From: Mesostigma viride
Lineage: Eukaryota > Streptophyta > Mesostigmatophyceae > Mesostigmatales > Mesostigmataceae
Direction of reading: 5' to 3'
Assembly (NCBI GenBank): GCA_009746045.1
Contig: RPFO01000079.1
Location: forward strand, 6,340,784-6,404,783
DNA: 64,000 nt
Shown here: in pieces, positions 26,587 to 36,765 of the stretch
Numbering within the stretch: position 1 is the stretch's first letter
Layout of the letters: each line of letters begins with the position of its first letter
Translations under genes and position numbers: made by a program
The notes under the pieces: model-generated
Told to the model about the DNA's origin: nothing
Seen by the model: the letters and a program-made list of their open reading frames with translations, nothing else
The model's database searches: none

Positions 26587-27159
26587 ATGTCAGGTCGTGT
26601 GTTGTATGACCGTTTTTTGTCTCAAACACTGATTCACATTTCATGCATGCAGGGGAGAGAGGCGCATCGGAGGGTTGCCCTGATCGGAGGGGGGCTGAAT
26701 GCAGAAGACGAGGCCGTTTCCAAAAAGTCGAGGGGGACGGCGCTGCTGGAAGTGCACAACTATTTCAAGACGCACATGGAGGAATCCTGGGATAAGCCGG
26801 AGGTGCCCCTTCAGGACCAGAAAGAAATATGGAATTTGATTCATGGGGTTTCAAGCAGCACTGAGAAGGCAAGGAAGGACGGGGAGGGGGAGGAGGGTGG
26901 TGAGGAGCGGGTTGGAGGGCGATTGAACGAGGGTGGTTTGTCCGAATCGGAGAAAACCCAAGTCTACGACTTCATCTCGGCTGTGAAGGATGAAACGGTC
27001 GCTCCGAACGACGACAGTAGATGTGGAATGCCGATTGAGGACAAGCTGGCCAAGGAGCTTGCAGAGTTTCTGGACATCGTGGCAGCGGACAAGCTGGACG
27101 GGGAGGGAAGGGTGATGAGGAAGGGGGGGGGATCAAACAGGAAGGGTGGAGGAGTCTAG
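26587..27159 (+). CDS. Island ORF 9, unidentified 190-aa protein
   Basis: ATG 26587 is the first start after the palindromes and gives MSGRVLYDRFLSQ. The pyrimidine-rich TTTTTTGTCTC....CATGCATGCAG just inside could be a splice acceptor, in which case the protein starts elsewhere. The protein is Glu/Lys/Gly-rich with long charged stretches and a Gly/Lys/Arg tail. No domain recognised. The next ORF starts 26 nt after the stop. Confidence 0.55.
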   Translation: MSGRVLYDRFLSQTLIHISCMQGREAHRRVALIGGGLNAEDEAVSKKSRGTALLEVHNYFKTHMEESWDKPEVPLQDQKEIWNLIHGVSSSTEKARKDGEGEEGGEERVGGRLNEGGLSESEKTQVYDFISAVKDETVAPNDDSRCGMPIEDKLAKELAEFLDIVAADKLDGEGRVMRKGGGSNRKGGGV

Positions 27160-27185
27160 CCCGCTTTCGATTCTGGCCGTCTATC

Positions 27186-27911
27186 ATGGCAACCGTGAAG
27201 GCCAAACACGTTCCTCCTCAGTGCTTGTATGACCTGACATACATGGCCAAGATCTTCTGCGAGGTGATGGTCCAGCTTTTCATGATCTACAACCGCGATT
27301 TGGGGAAATACCCCGAACCACGCGACCTCGGCTGGTTGCCGATGCAGCCTTCGGAAGCCGACAGCGCCCTTCAGAGGGTGGCCGATACGGTCGCTGTAGC
27401 TGCCAAGAGACTAAGGGCGGTTATCAGGCCAACGGGGAGGGACGATTCCACCTTCCCACTTGCACTGCTGGAGAGGACGGATTTTTGGACGACCCACAAG
27501 GAGGAAACGAAATGGTGGGTCCTGATTGCGCCCGAACCCCCAACCGAACAGGCTGTGGTGCCCCAACCCGTACAGCCTGTGGCGGGGGCTGTGGTGGTGA
27601 CGGGGGCTGTGCCGGAGGAAGGCCAAGCCGAACATGCGGAGGCAGAGGACGTCCAGTCGGGTCGCCAAAAAAAGGTGGGGGAGAAGCGGGAACCCCCGCG
27701 GAAGTTTGGGTCGGAGGAGCTGGCATCCGAAATCGAGCAGCAGGGCCCGTGGATTTCTAAGAAAGTTTACGGGTCTGACGGGGACGAGACCTGTGAGTTC
27801 ATGATGAAGACTTTCGCGTGGGAGAAAAGCGATGGGCCGACACGGTTGGCTCAAGTGGTACTTAATGCAATGGAGGGGTTCGAATTTGTTGTGAAGAGGA
27901 AGGGGGGGTGA
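27186..27911 (+). CDS. Island ORF 10, unidentified 241-aa protein
   Basis: A clean ATG (MATVKAKHVPP) and 241 codons. The N-terminal half (CLYDLTYMAKIFCEVMVQLFMIY) is hydrophobic-helical and looks folded rather than membrane-spanning. The middle, residues 118-150, is a Pro/Val/Ala-rich linker. The C-terminal part is charged and ends in KRKGG. It is packed between neighbours with spacers of 26 and 25 nt, leaving no room for separate promoters. Function unknown. Confidence 0.65.
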   Translation: MATVKAKHVPPQCLYDLTYMAKIFCEVMVQLFMIYNRDLGKYPEPRDLGWLPMQPSEADSALQRVADTVAVAAKRLRAVIRPTGRDDSTFPLALLERTDFWTTHKEETKWWVLIAPEPPTEQAVVPQPVQPVAGAVVVTGAVPEEGQAEHAEAEDVQSGRQKKVGEKREPPRKFGSEELASEIEQQGPWISKKVYGSDGDETCEFMMKTFAWEKSDGPTRLAQVVLNAMEGFEFVVKRKGG

Positions 27912-27936
27912 ACCAGCCGGATATCAAGAATGGGAT

Positions 27937-29063
27937 ATGGCTGCTGAATTTGGAACACACGCGAAGCTGTGGAATGATGAGGAATTGTTGAAGGGTCGAA
28001 CGGGTTCGTGGGTGGAGAAAAGGGACTGGAAGGCGGCGAAGGATTGTGGAGATTTCAATGGTGTGAAGGACGACTGGTCGTCGTACCTAGGCGATTTCAC
28101 GGGATTCTTCAACCCACCCGTGATCTTCATTGGGTCAAAGGAGCAGGTGGATGGGTTTAAGGTCCTTCTGAAGGTACTTGGGAAGCGGCCTGAGGGGGAG
28201 GATATTTCCAATCCCAACGGCCGTTCGGGCAAGGAAATTGCGGGTGCAGCCCAGAAGCGTCCGCTGGAGACGGCAGGCGCTGGCACCAAAAAGAAACGCC
28301 GGAAGCGCGCCGCCTCGGAGACCCCCGCGGCCGAAGACGTCTCAATGGGGGATGATGAGGATGTCGGGTCACATGGGGGTGATGATGGGGAGGAGGTTGG
28401 TGATGATGGTGCCGGCGATGATGAGGGGGACGGGAATGAGGGTGGTGATAAGGGGGGCGGGTCGAAGGACGGAGAGGGGGGGGTTCGAAGGGCGGAGAGG
28501 GGGGCGGGTCGAAGGGCGGAGAGGGGGGGGGTCGAAGGACGGAGAGGGGGGCGGGTCGAAGGGCGGAGAGGGGGGGGGTCGAAGGGCGGAGAGGGGGGGG
28601 GTCGAAGGACGGAGAGGGGGGCGGGTCGAAGGGCGGAGAGGGGAGGGGGTCGAAGGATGGAGAGGGGGGCGGAGAGAAGGGCGGAGAGGGGAGGGGGTCG
28701 AAGGGCGGAGAGGGGGGCGGGTCGAAGGGCGGAGAGGGGGGCGGGTCAAAGGGTGGAGAGGGGGGCGGGTCAAAGGGCGGAGAGGGGGGCGGGTCCAAGG
28801 GCGGAGAGGGGGGGGAGAGAAGGGTGGAGAGGGGGGGGGTCAAAGGGCGGAGAGGGGGGCGGGTCGAAGGGCGGAGAGGGGGGCGGGTCGACCGGCGCAT
28901 CGGGGGAAGGGGGGAAGGAGGGGGGGGGAGGGGAGGGAGGCTCGAGGGGAATTCGGGGGCGTCGGGGGGGGGATGTTGGGGCGTGCCGTCGACTACTGCA
29001 AAAAGCTCCTTTCGCCTGGCGGGCACGTTCGATCAAGAGCAACGGCTAGTCATCTGTCAAAGG
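27937..29063 (+). CDS. Island ORF 11, protein with basic/acidic linker and G-rich minisatellite
   Basis: ATG 27937 opens a frame whose first 110 residues look globular (WNDEELLKGRTGSWVEKRDW and on). They are followed by a nuclear-signal-like KKKRRKRAA and an acidic Gly/Asp region. From about 28455 the DNA is a G-rich minisatellite in which all three frames are open, so the frame actually used downstream cannot be fixed. One frame reaches a GT donor (AAAGG/GTAAGT at 29063/29064) that joins in phase to the downstream exon starting 29183. The frame of the initial ATG instead stops at 29049. I treat 27937-30002 as possibly one gene with frameshifts. Confidence 0.5.
28455..28960. repeat. G-rich minisatellite (GGGCGGAGAGGGGGGCGGGTCGAA-type units)
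   Basis: Units of about 24-25 bp built from GTCGAAGGGCGGAGAGGGG and variants with changing G-run lengths. It encodes Gly/Arg/Glu-rich peptide in every plus frame and is strongly G-quadruplex-prone on the plus strand. Confidence 0.9.
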
Positions 29064-29182
29064 GTAAGTTAATCTGAGTGAATATGGTCGGTTAAATTAT
29101 GATGTTTGCATATTCCCAAGTTTGATTTGCGATTGTAATGATAACTAATTGCGCCGCTCGTCATTGCTTGTCCCACACACAG
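29064..29182 (+). other. Probable intron between ORF 11 and ORF 12
   Basis: Donor AAAGG/GTAAGT and acceptor TCCCACACACAG/GTGAC enclose 119 AT-richer nucleotides. In phase 1 it joins SKG to DESEEEPPKDD. If real, it is the only clear intron in the island. Confidence 0.6.
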
Positions 29183-30002
29183 GTGACGAGTCTGAAGAGG
29201 AGCCGCCAAAGGATGACGCGCATGGCGGCCCACCCAAAGGGTTTGAGGAAGATTCGGAAGAATCGGAAGAATCGGAACCTGAGGAGGAAGCGCCACAAAG
29301 ACGTGTCACAGTTACCGCAACCCAGCCCAAGCCACTAGACAAGAAAGTGCCACCACCAAGTTGGCAGACGTGGATGGAGAATCTGGAAGGTGGGGGGGGG
29401 GGAAACGGGTCGTGCCCCGCTCGCCTGTTGGATGTCCGGTTTCGGTATTGTGCAAGCACGGCGGTGAATTTTGCCAGTATCGGAAGAACCAATCCCAGCG
29501 CCTTGATACGTTGTGGAAGCCCACGTGGGCTGCTGATTCGGTGGCTAAACTCAATGCAGACCCAATGAAGCTGGCACACATGCCTGATTTCCACGTCGAC
29601 ACGTTCCTGGTGCATGGAGTCGTTCGAAAGGTGGATAAAACGGGCGTGTGGTACGTTAAATTTTGGGCAGAAGGGTGTGACGAAAAGGGAATCTGGATTA
29701 ATGGGGAGCAGGGGACGATGCCCAACATAATTTTCAAGGTACAACAAGACGAGATGCGGAACTGTTTCAAGCCACCTGAGGGAACGTATTTGGAGTGGTG
29801 GATGGACAAGGGGTACCTGGCGACCAGATCTTCCCCAGCGACCAGATCTTCCCCACGACTCCAAGAGAAGGGGGGAGACCAAGCCGCAGGGCAGGGCAAA
29901 CGAAAACCTCAAGGGAAGGCTGGCGCAGATGTGCGGGAGGGGGGTGTAAAGAAGCCCAGCGGACGGGCACCTGTAAAGAAACGCCTGTTAGTAGGTAGTT
30001 AG
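29183..30002 (+). CDS. Island ORF 12, unidentified protein, frameshifted at an 11-G run
   Basis: The frame DESEEEPPKDDAHGG...WQTWMENLEGGGG runs from the acceptor to a G11 run (29392-29402). From there the sensible frame continues as KRVVPRSPVGCPVSVLCKHGGEF to the TAG at 30000-30002. The two halves join with a one-base shift. The C-terminal half has a well-formed core (KTGVWYVKFWAEGCDEKGIW) and a basic tail. No family recognised. The shift may be a sequencing error, a length polymorphism or a real lesion. Confidence 0.55.
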
Positions 30003-30402
30003 ATAGCTTGATCTGAACTCGTGTACATTTGTAAAGATCGATCTGTACATCTGTCTCCAGAGCATTCACTTGAATATTCAAAGTTCAAGTGGGAATTACT
30101 GGTTGGGTTGTGCACAGGCTTGTGCACAATTTTGGCAATAATTATAATTCGTTCTATAAATAGAACTAGCGGGGTCGTGGAGAGGGTTGTGCAATTGTAA
30201 ATTTAATCTACAACTTGTCTCACTTGCTTACCCTCCGAGTGCATGACACTTTGACAAAAACAGCCAATTTTACCCCGACTTGAATAAATTTTAATAAATG
30301 TTAATAAATTTTAATAAATTTTAATAAATTTAAGCAATCTAGTAATGAAAAGTGCACGCGGAAAGCGCACCAGTGACCAAATTGCATGAAATGGTAATGA
30401 TT
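30003..30402. other. AT-rich 3' end of the island with clustered AATAAA signals
   Basis: 30275-30335 holds five TTAATAAAT-type repeats, in effect a ladder of polyadenylation signals. A TATAAATAGAAC box lies at about 30155. No gene seen. Confidence 0.45.
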
Positions 30403-31053
30403 TCATGTGGAAACGCATTCACAATGAGCATCAATTGTCATGTATTTGTTGAAATGGCGTCTCCTCAAGTAATAAAATTTGGCATGGGTATTGTAGATTG
30501 ATTGTGGGCCCCCCCCTGTGCAAGCTTCTCGGATCGAGTTCTCACCTGGCAGCTGGTCGAAGTGCCTGACGATGACTTTGCACATCCATGGCTGCGCTAA
30601 ATTGTCGAGTTCGGCCTCCTCGCGGAGGTCGAGCGTCTGTTGCTTGAGCTGTGTGCACAGCGATGGCGGTGGTGGTGGACTTTGGTATGCATGGGTCTGC
30701 AGCATGGCGGCCCAGGTCTGGCGCGGGGGCTGGCCTGACGGCAATGTCCTTCACCGCCGGGCGGCCGGCATGGGCGGTGACGCCTGCGGTGCATTTTGCA
30801 GGCACTCCATGGCGATGGCGTCGGCAATTATATCCGCAAGCTGCTTGTACGTCCAGAGGTAGAGGAGCTGGGCGGTGATGGCGTCGGTGGTGGCGGTGGT
30901 GGCCGGCGGTGGTGCCTTTGGCTGAGGTGGATCGAGGCAAGGAGGGTATGGTGGCGGTGGCGATGGCGGTGGCGGTGGTGGAGAGGAAGGGAAGCTCGGC
31001 AGCCAGGTCTGCGTGCCTCCCATGGTCGCCACATCTGCAGCGAGGGGGTTCAC
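30403..31053 (-). pseudogene. Unidentified Pro-rich ORF relic, one in-frame stop
   Basis: Two minus-strand frames (31053-30751 and 30744-30403) are in the same phase and separated by one stop. Together they read as a Pro-rich N-terminus, LLYLWTYKQLADIIADAIAM and LREEAELDNLAQPWMCKVIV. It could be an old LINE ORF1 or host gene fragment; not identified. Confidence 0.35.
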
Positions 31054-31689
31054 TGACGTGTTGCTCGAAGCCGCCTGTCCACGCGTGCTGCTCGTTGAGG
31101 GAGCGAATTAAAGGTGAATTCGGTCATGGCGGTGGGGGAGGGGGAAGCGGGGCCGGGGGGGGGGGGGGGGGGTGGAGCCTGGACAGTCTCGGCGTCAGAG
31201 CGCCTGAGGAGGGAGCTGCACAGTCTGAGGGCGATGTGCTGCAGGTGGGGCCGGTCGCAGCGGTGCAGCCGGCCGTGCAGGAAGTCAGCAGCTAGAGCTG
31301 GGGACCTAGCTGACTGCCGTCCGCCATATGAAGGTGCAGATGACGTCCGGTGGAGATGAATGCTCAGTTAATTCAAAAGCGAGGCGTAGGTCCCATAGAA
31401 GATCAGCATGCAGTTGGTGCAAGCTCCCACGGGGTGAGACCCCCCGGGATGTGCCATGCAACCCACGTCGTTAATTGACGGTAAAGGGGATCTGCGCTGG
31501 TTGTCTCCTTGATATACCGATAGTGTGCGGTTCTTTAGCTAGGGCGACGTACTGCGTTTTTTCTCAGGCAAGGCCGTTGCCGCCGAGGACCGGCCCCGTG
31601 GGCGGCGGGAGGAGCCGAGTAAACTGGTCACTCTAGTTAAATAGTACGTAGTACGGTAAAATACGGTCCCGGGGTGTACTATGTATAAT
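31054..31689. other. Unassigned GC-rich stretch with an 18-G run
   Basis: A G-homopolymer lies at about 31153-31171. On the minus strand the flanks could extend the Pro-rich relic. Nothing else recognised. Confidence 0.3.
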
Positions 31690-32455
31690 ACGAGGCGAGG
31701 GTGCCACCGCCTTCCCCACTCACGGGACAAGGCGGCTCCCCCACCAGTCCTGCTCACCTTCCCCTCCCCTGAGGATAAGCAGCGGTTCCTCTCTCGTCGC
31801 AAGAGGTTGCACGACCTCACCTGGACGCTGGATGACGACCTGACCCCCGCTCGATCAGCAACAGCAGCGACGCGACCTGTGGCCGGAATACCTCCGCCAT
31901 AAGCAGGACCCCCAGAAGCCCAAGGTGTACTGGAGGGGCGGGGACCTGATGATCAACCACAAGATGTGGACGCCCCCAGCGGGCTAGAATAGCAATAGTG
32001 TCTAATCACCAAGAAAATGTCCTCAAATAGCCCTAGCTTGTATCCATTTGAGTCACTGCCGCTAAGGCAGCCATGCTTAGAATGTTTGCCTAGCGCTGTG
32101 CCAATTACATATACCTAGTCACGTGCCGCCAACGCACGGTATACACAACCAGCCATAGCTTAGCCTAGTCCTAGTGCAGCCATGCTACGCCCTGGCTATG
32201 TTCAGATTACTTGCCCACGGTACTTGTTATGCCACGCTCACATGCCCGGTCTTATTGCGCCCGCAGTTTGCCGGATCGTTAGCATGTCCCTTTTAAAGCT
32301 AGCGCGCCCGAATGCAGCTGTGGCATGCCTTTGGCATGAAGGAGACTGGGGGTCTCTGCCCTTTCTCCTGTTGTGCACACACAGGGATTAAAAGCACTTC
32401 GGTGCTCCGTGACTCCCCAACGGGAGCATGTGTTTAATTAATTAATTAATTAATT
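31690..32455 (+). mobile_element. LINE 3' end, copy A
   Basis: Contains a coding relic with SRRKRLHDLTWTLDDDLTPA and, after an indel, RGGDLMINHKMWTPPAG then a stop at about 31987. The same sequence occurs inverted at 37970-38354. The 3' UTR (32160-32440) is repeated inverted at 36380-36700. It ends with the hairpin CTCCCCAACGGGAG (32413-32426) and a (TTAA)n microsatellite. It is 5'-truncated, as usual for LINEs. Confidence 0.75.
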
Positions 32456-33269
32456 AATGTATAATACACTGGTACGGTGTATAATATTCTTTAGTACGGT
32501 ACAATGCTAAATGGTTTTTTTTTTTTTTTTTTTGGAGGTTTAAGAATATCTGAGCATGTACCACTTCAAACATGACAAAATCACATGTGTTTCCACATGT
32601 AATTATTCCAACACGGCGACGGTGGCTGGCATCAACTGAATATAATAAGCCACCGTCATCATCATGGTTGCTGAATAAACCTTCATTTACCCTTATGTTC
32701 AATCAAAGGTGAAAGGTAAACATGGTATGATGGCCCTTACAACACAAATATCAACTGATGCTGAGCACTAATATCAAAAACATATTAGGTATAGGATGGT
32801 TGCTGGGTTTGATTGTCATCCCATTTGAAAAACTGCACATGAATCCATCCATGGCTAATGACACAACGACGCTGTTCCGTGTTAATAAATTAAATAATTA
32901 ATTAACACGTGTTAATGGCCAATTGATGATATACGACACGCATGTCAGTGATGTCACATGCTCCTCATCAAGCTGCTGCATGCTTGGTCGTCACGACCGC
33001 CGCAGGCTGAGTTCCATTATCGGAAACGCCCCTTGCTCTGCGATGCGCTGGACCCAGCTCCGGCGTTGCTAGTGCTAGCGCGGGCAGATTTCCACGTTCG
33101 TGCATCACTCTCCTCAATATCTGCATGGCTCCTCATAATCATCAGACCTTGCCTACGCAGGTTCCGGACCTCGATCGGCCGCCATCTCTTCTTGGTCTGC
33201 ATCCTGCCGTCGCCGCTTCTTGGCCTCCTTCTCCGCCTCCTCCTGCAGCAGCCTGACACGAAACGCCTT
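32456..33269. other. Unassigned, low-complexity patches
   Basis: Contains an 18-T run (about 32516-32533) and AT-rich TTAATAAATTAAATAATTAATTAA at about 32881. 33000-33260 continues the minus-strand frame of the BED-finger relic as Arg/Lys-rich sequence. Confidence 0.3.
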
Positions 33270-33393
33270 TGGCGGATTCGTGCATTTGCTCACCCCATTG
33301 AGGGTTGCATATTGGCCATGCACCCATGATGTGAGCCTTCGCCCGCGTGGCAGTGCCCTTGAAGGCCGCCTTGCATGTCAGGCATGCGCCATA
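33270..33393 (-). pseudogene. BED-type zinc finger relic (DNA transposon or domesticated protein)
   Basis: The minus strand reads RYGACLTCKAAFKGTATRAK then AHIMGAWPICNPQ, matching the C-x2-C...F.G....R...H(L/I)..G pattern of BED fingers found in hAT-like transposases. The upstream frame is broken. No transposase core was found nearby. Confidence 0.45.
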
Positions 33394-34018
33394 GCGTAAT
33401 TCCCTGTCGGGTGCCCGTCCTTGATAAGTTTATCCTTTGATATAAAGGTCCAAACAGTTTCCTGTTGCACAGACATCTCATCCCCGTCATCACCAACGGG
33501 GCCATCACCAGCATCGTCAATGCCGTCTCCCACGGCTGCTAAAGACGTTCTGTCGACTTGCTAGCACCAACAATGCCGTAGGTATATTACAGGCGCCTGT
33601 GTACAGTAGGTATAGCCTGTATCAACATATATTGCCCTCGTCTCTGTGTTTTCCGGCCAGCTCGGCAGCATTCCGAGCAACCACGTCGCCCGATAACCTT
33701 GCAATTGTACGCATAGATACTATAGGAGTAAACAAAATGACCGAGCCGCATCCTCCCAGGCGCCCCCAAACGCGGGAAATTGTCTCAACTGCGTACGCCT
33801 GTCGTACGTGCCAAATACGCGTATTGTACGCGGTCGTACAGAACCACCGTACGAAAACCACATCATTTCGTACTGAAAAGCTACGTATTACGTATAATAC
33901 GCGTACGAATCGTATTATACGCCGCACTATTTAACTCTGCTTGGCCTTACAAGTCCGTAATCTTTTTCCAAATCACGGAGAGGCCCAGGCCCCCCAATGA
34001 TGCCCCCAAATGATGATT
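33394..34018. other. Unassigned
   Basis: Several CGTACG-containing inverted motifs lie at 33790-33930. No gene or complete element recognised. Confidence 0.25.
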
Positions 34019-35723
34019 TAACCCCTAAATGGGCAGAAATGCTGCCGATAAATCGGCAGTAACTCACCTATTTTGTAAACCAGCCCCTGTACAACCTAGC
34101 AATATCCAATGGCTGTCCTTGGGGGGCAAGCATGTCCATGAGTTGCCCTAAGCCATGATATATCACAACCTCACATATATTCATCGTAGGCCATGTATAA
34201 CTGCCGTCAAAGTCAGGGGGGTCAAGACGAGCGTTTTCATTTTTGGTAGAATGTGCATTTTGAATTATGTTGTAAGAGCTAGGCACCTACCACTTCAGGG
34301 ATGATAAACAATTAGTTGCTGAACAGTTTGAGCCATTGGGGTCATCATTTGGGTGGGTATACCAGCAGTTACACCCAGTACAGCCCATAGGGGTACCGTT
34401 GGTAAAAAGCAACCGAGGGGGTAGGAGTGGGCATACTACCTACTAATACCTACTAATATGGCCCCCAACCATGCCAAACAATACATTTCCCTTCCACAAT
34501 GATGGGGAAACATAACTGCATCATCACACTGCCCTTACATGGCACCTATGTGCAGGTGCCACCTTGTCCATGCACGTAGGTAACGTGGTACGGATACCCT
34601 ACGCAAGGCATGCATTCTAGGAGGCAGCCACCAACAAACTAGTGATTTTAAGCCTATTTCAGCCTGCCCTAGCAAGGATAAACTAGGCCTAAGCTGCTAT
34701 AGCTTTCCAGGTGATGGCCAGCACACCTGGTGGCACATGCTGACAATGGGAAGCTTCTACTCACCGGTTACATGCTTGATGATGCCACAGAGACCAGCCA
34801 ACTGCCTCACACTCATGCAATATGTGTGTGGGAAATGTATAACAAACATATATGGAGGTATTCAAACCCATACAGCCTCTAAAACTTATCACCATCACCC
34901 TGTGGCAGGTCAACTGACTGAGGGAAGCATCTAAGAAGGGTGTTTTAGAAAGGGGCCAGGCCAGGGTCAAGAAAGAGCATGAATAATGCAAAAAGAATGT
35001 GCTACACAAGCTAGAACGTATATATAAACGTCAAACATCGATAGGAAAACGATGCTTAAGCTTTACCAGGCATGGATGGCGTTACCTTGGCCCAGGCGGT
35101 GGCCGCAAAATGGCGCATTTCGGCACACCAAAGTTGTGCAGCATGGTCGCTGGATTCGGCGATTTCTGGCCACCCTTGCACGTTTACGACTAATATGTAT
35201 CATAAAAAGTACAAAGAAACCGATATATCCTTTTAAATACGCCGGAAAGGTATTGCTGTCAACGTTTCTATCGTCCGGCCTGATCGCAGTTTTTTCCAGC
35301 AAGAACGCTGCCGACACCTATCAAATGGCATTCCCGCGAACCAAAAATTGGCCTGTATGATCTTTAGGACGTATAAAATCAATATCCTAAGTTTGGCCAG
35401 AAAATTCGAACGCAAACGTAAATGCCATGCGTGGGCGCAAGCCGCCATGGCCAGGTCGTCGTTTTCCGGAATGCACGTTGTACGTGAAAAAGTACCCTGA
35501 CCCCTTGTACTTTGACGGTCTGGAACACCTGTTAAACTTGGTCAAAATATAGCAAACCCTAGTATCATGTTCTGGAGAAACTTATAAACTTTCATTCTTC
35601 TCAGCTAAACGTTTCCTAATTCCCAATAGTATTCTCGCAAACTGGTCCCCCGAGTAGGTGCCGACAAATCGGCTGTAAGTCACTTTTTGGCGGAAAATCG
35701 GCAGCAAGACCATTTAGGGGTTA
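34019..35723. mobile_element. Candidate TIR element, 1.7 kb, no transposase
   Basis: Left end TAACCCCTAAATGG...TGCTGCCGAT (34019) matches the inverted right end TAACCCCTAAATGGTCTTGCTGCCGAT (ending 35723). Inside are further related GCCGA-TAAATCGGC stems. No clear target duplication and no transposase; a minus ORF at 34286-34068 is unidentified. Confidence 0.45.
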
Positions 35724-35756
35724 ATATAGGGCCTATATTATACGAGCTGCTCTTTG

Positions 35757-36240
35757 ATCGAAGGTGCGGGCCTTGCGGCGTCTAACCTGGCTGGGCCCGG
35801 CCCAAGTCAGGAGGTGCCGGCCCGGCTGGGCGGGGCGCAGCCCTGCAGAGGGGCGCCGCGTGGTCAACGTACACGTCTATACCTGGTCATGGTGCGTGCT
35901 ACGTGCCCTACTAGCAGCAGGCTCCACTGCTTATGGTGCTGGTGATAAGTTGCATGCCGAGGTGCAAGTCCTCGATCCTTAGGAACATGGGCAGCGTATC
36001 CTACACGGAAAATTGGCCGCAGCATGTTGGTTACCGGCCGCGCCGTCCAGCTTGCTGGCAAGGTCGGGTGAGAGTCCACGTGCCTCGGCCCCGTACGTAA
36101 GAACACGGAGGACCAGGTCCTGTTTCTCTAGCTTGCCCAAGGCCCGGTGTTTCTCTAGCTTGTGCCACAGGGCCCGGTATTGACGTAATGCGTGCCAGGC
36201 GAGGGAGATACAGTGGTCCACATCGGCCTCGCAGCTGGGG
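35757..36240 (-). mobile_element. LINE fragment: RT thumb region and 3' part
   Basis: The minus frame 36221-35979 contains YRALWHKLEKHRALGKLEKQ and VLTYGAEARGLSPDLASKLDG, typical of the segment after the RT domain in non-LTR elements. 35757-35880 matches, inverted, the 3' portion of the plus-strand LINE at 41040-41165. Ends are undefined. Confidence 0.65.
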
Positions 36241-36369
36241 ATCGAGTAAGGCTACCCAGCAACTTGACGCGGTAGTGCTATGATCGATGGGGGTGAGCCA
36301 CCACGTACTGGATTGGAGCCACCACGTACTGGACCGGCCAGCAAGGCTAAGCCAGGTTAATAAACATTA

Positions 36370-36765
36370 ACTAACTAATTAATTAATTAAACACGTGCTC
36401 CCGTTGGGGAGTCACGGACGGCACCGAAGTGCTTTTAATCCCTGTGTGTGCACATGAACAGGAGAAAGGGCAGAGACCCCCAGTCTCCTTCATGCCTAAC
36501 TATAAGGCATGCCACAGCTGCATTCGGGCACGCTAGCTGAACGGACACGCTAACGATCTGGCAATCTGTGGGTGCAATAAGACCCATGTGAGCAGGGCAT
36601 AATAACAAGGAGCGTGGGCAAGTAATCTGATCATAGCCCGCAGGACGGACGTAGCATGGCTGTACAAGGACTAAGCTAAGGCTATGGCTGCTTGTGTACC
36701 GTGCGTGAGCGGTGCACGTGACTAGGTAAGTTGGCACCAGTTGTCAGCTAGGGGCATTCTAAGCA
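36370..36765 (-). mobile_element. LINE 3' end, copy B
   Basis: Inverted copy of the 3' UTR at 32060-32440, including GGGATTAAAAGCACTTCGGTGC-like sequence, the hairpin CTCCCGTTGGGGAG (36398-36411) and a TTAATTAATTAATTAGTTAG tail. Its 5' side abuts the Penelope-like relic at about 36766. Confidence 0.75.
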
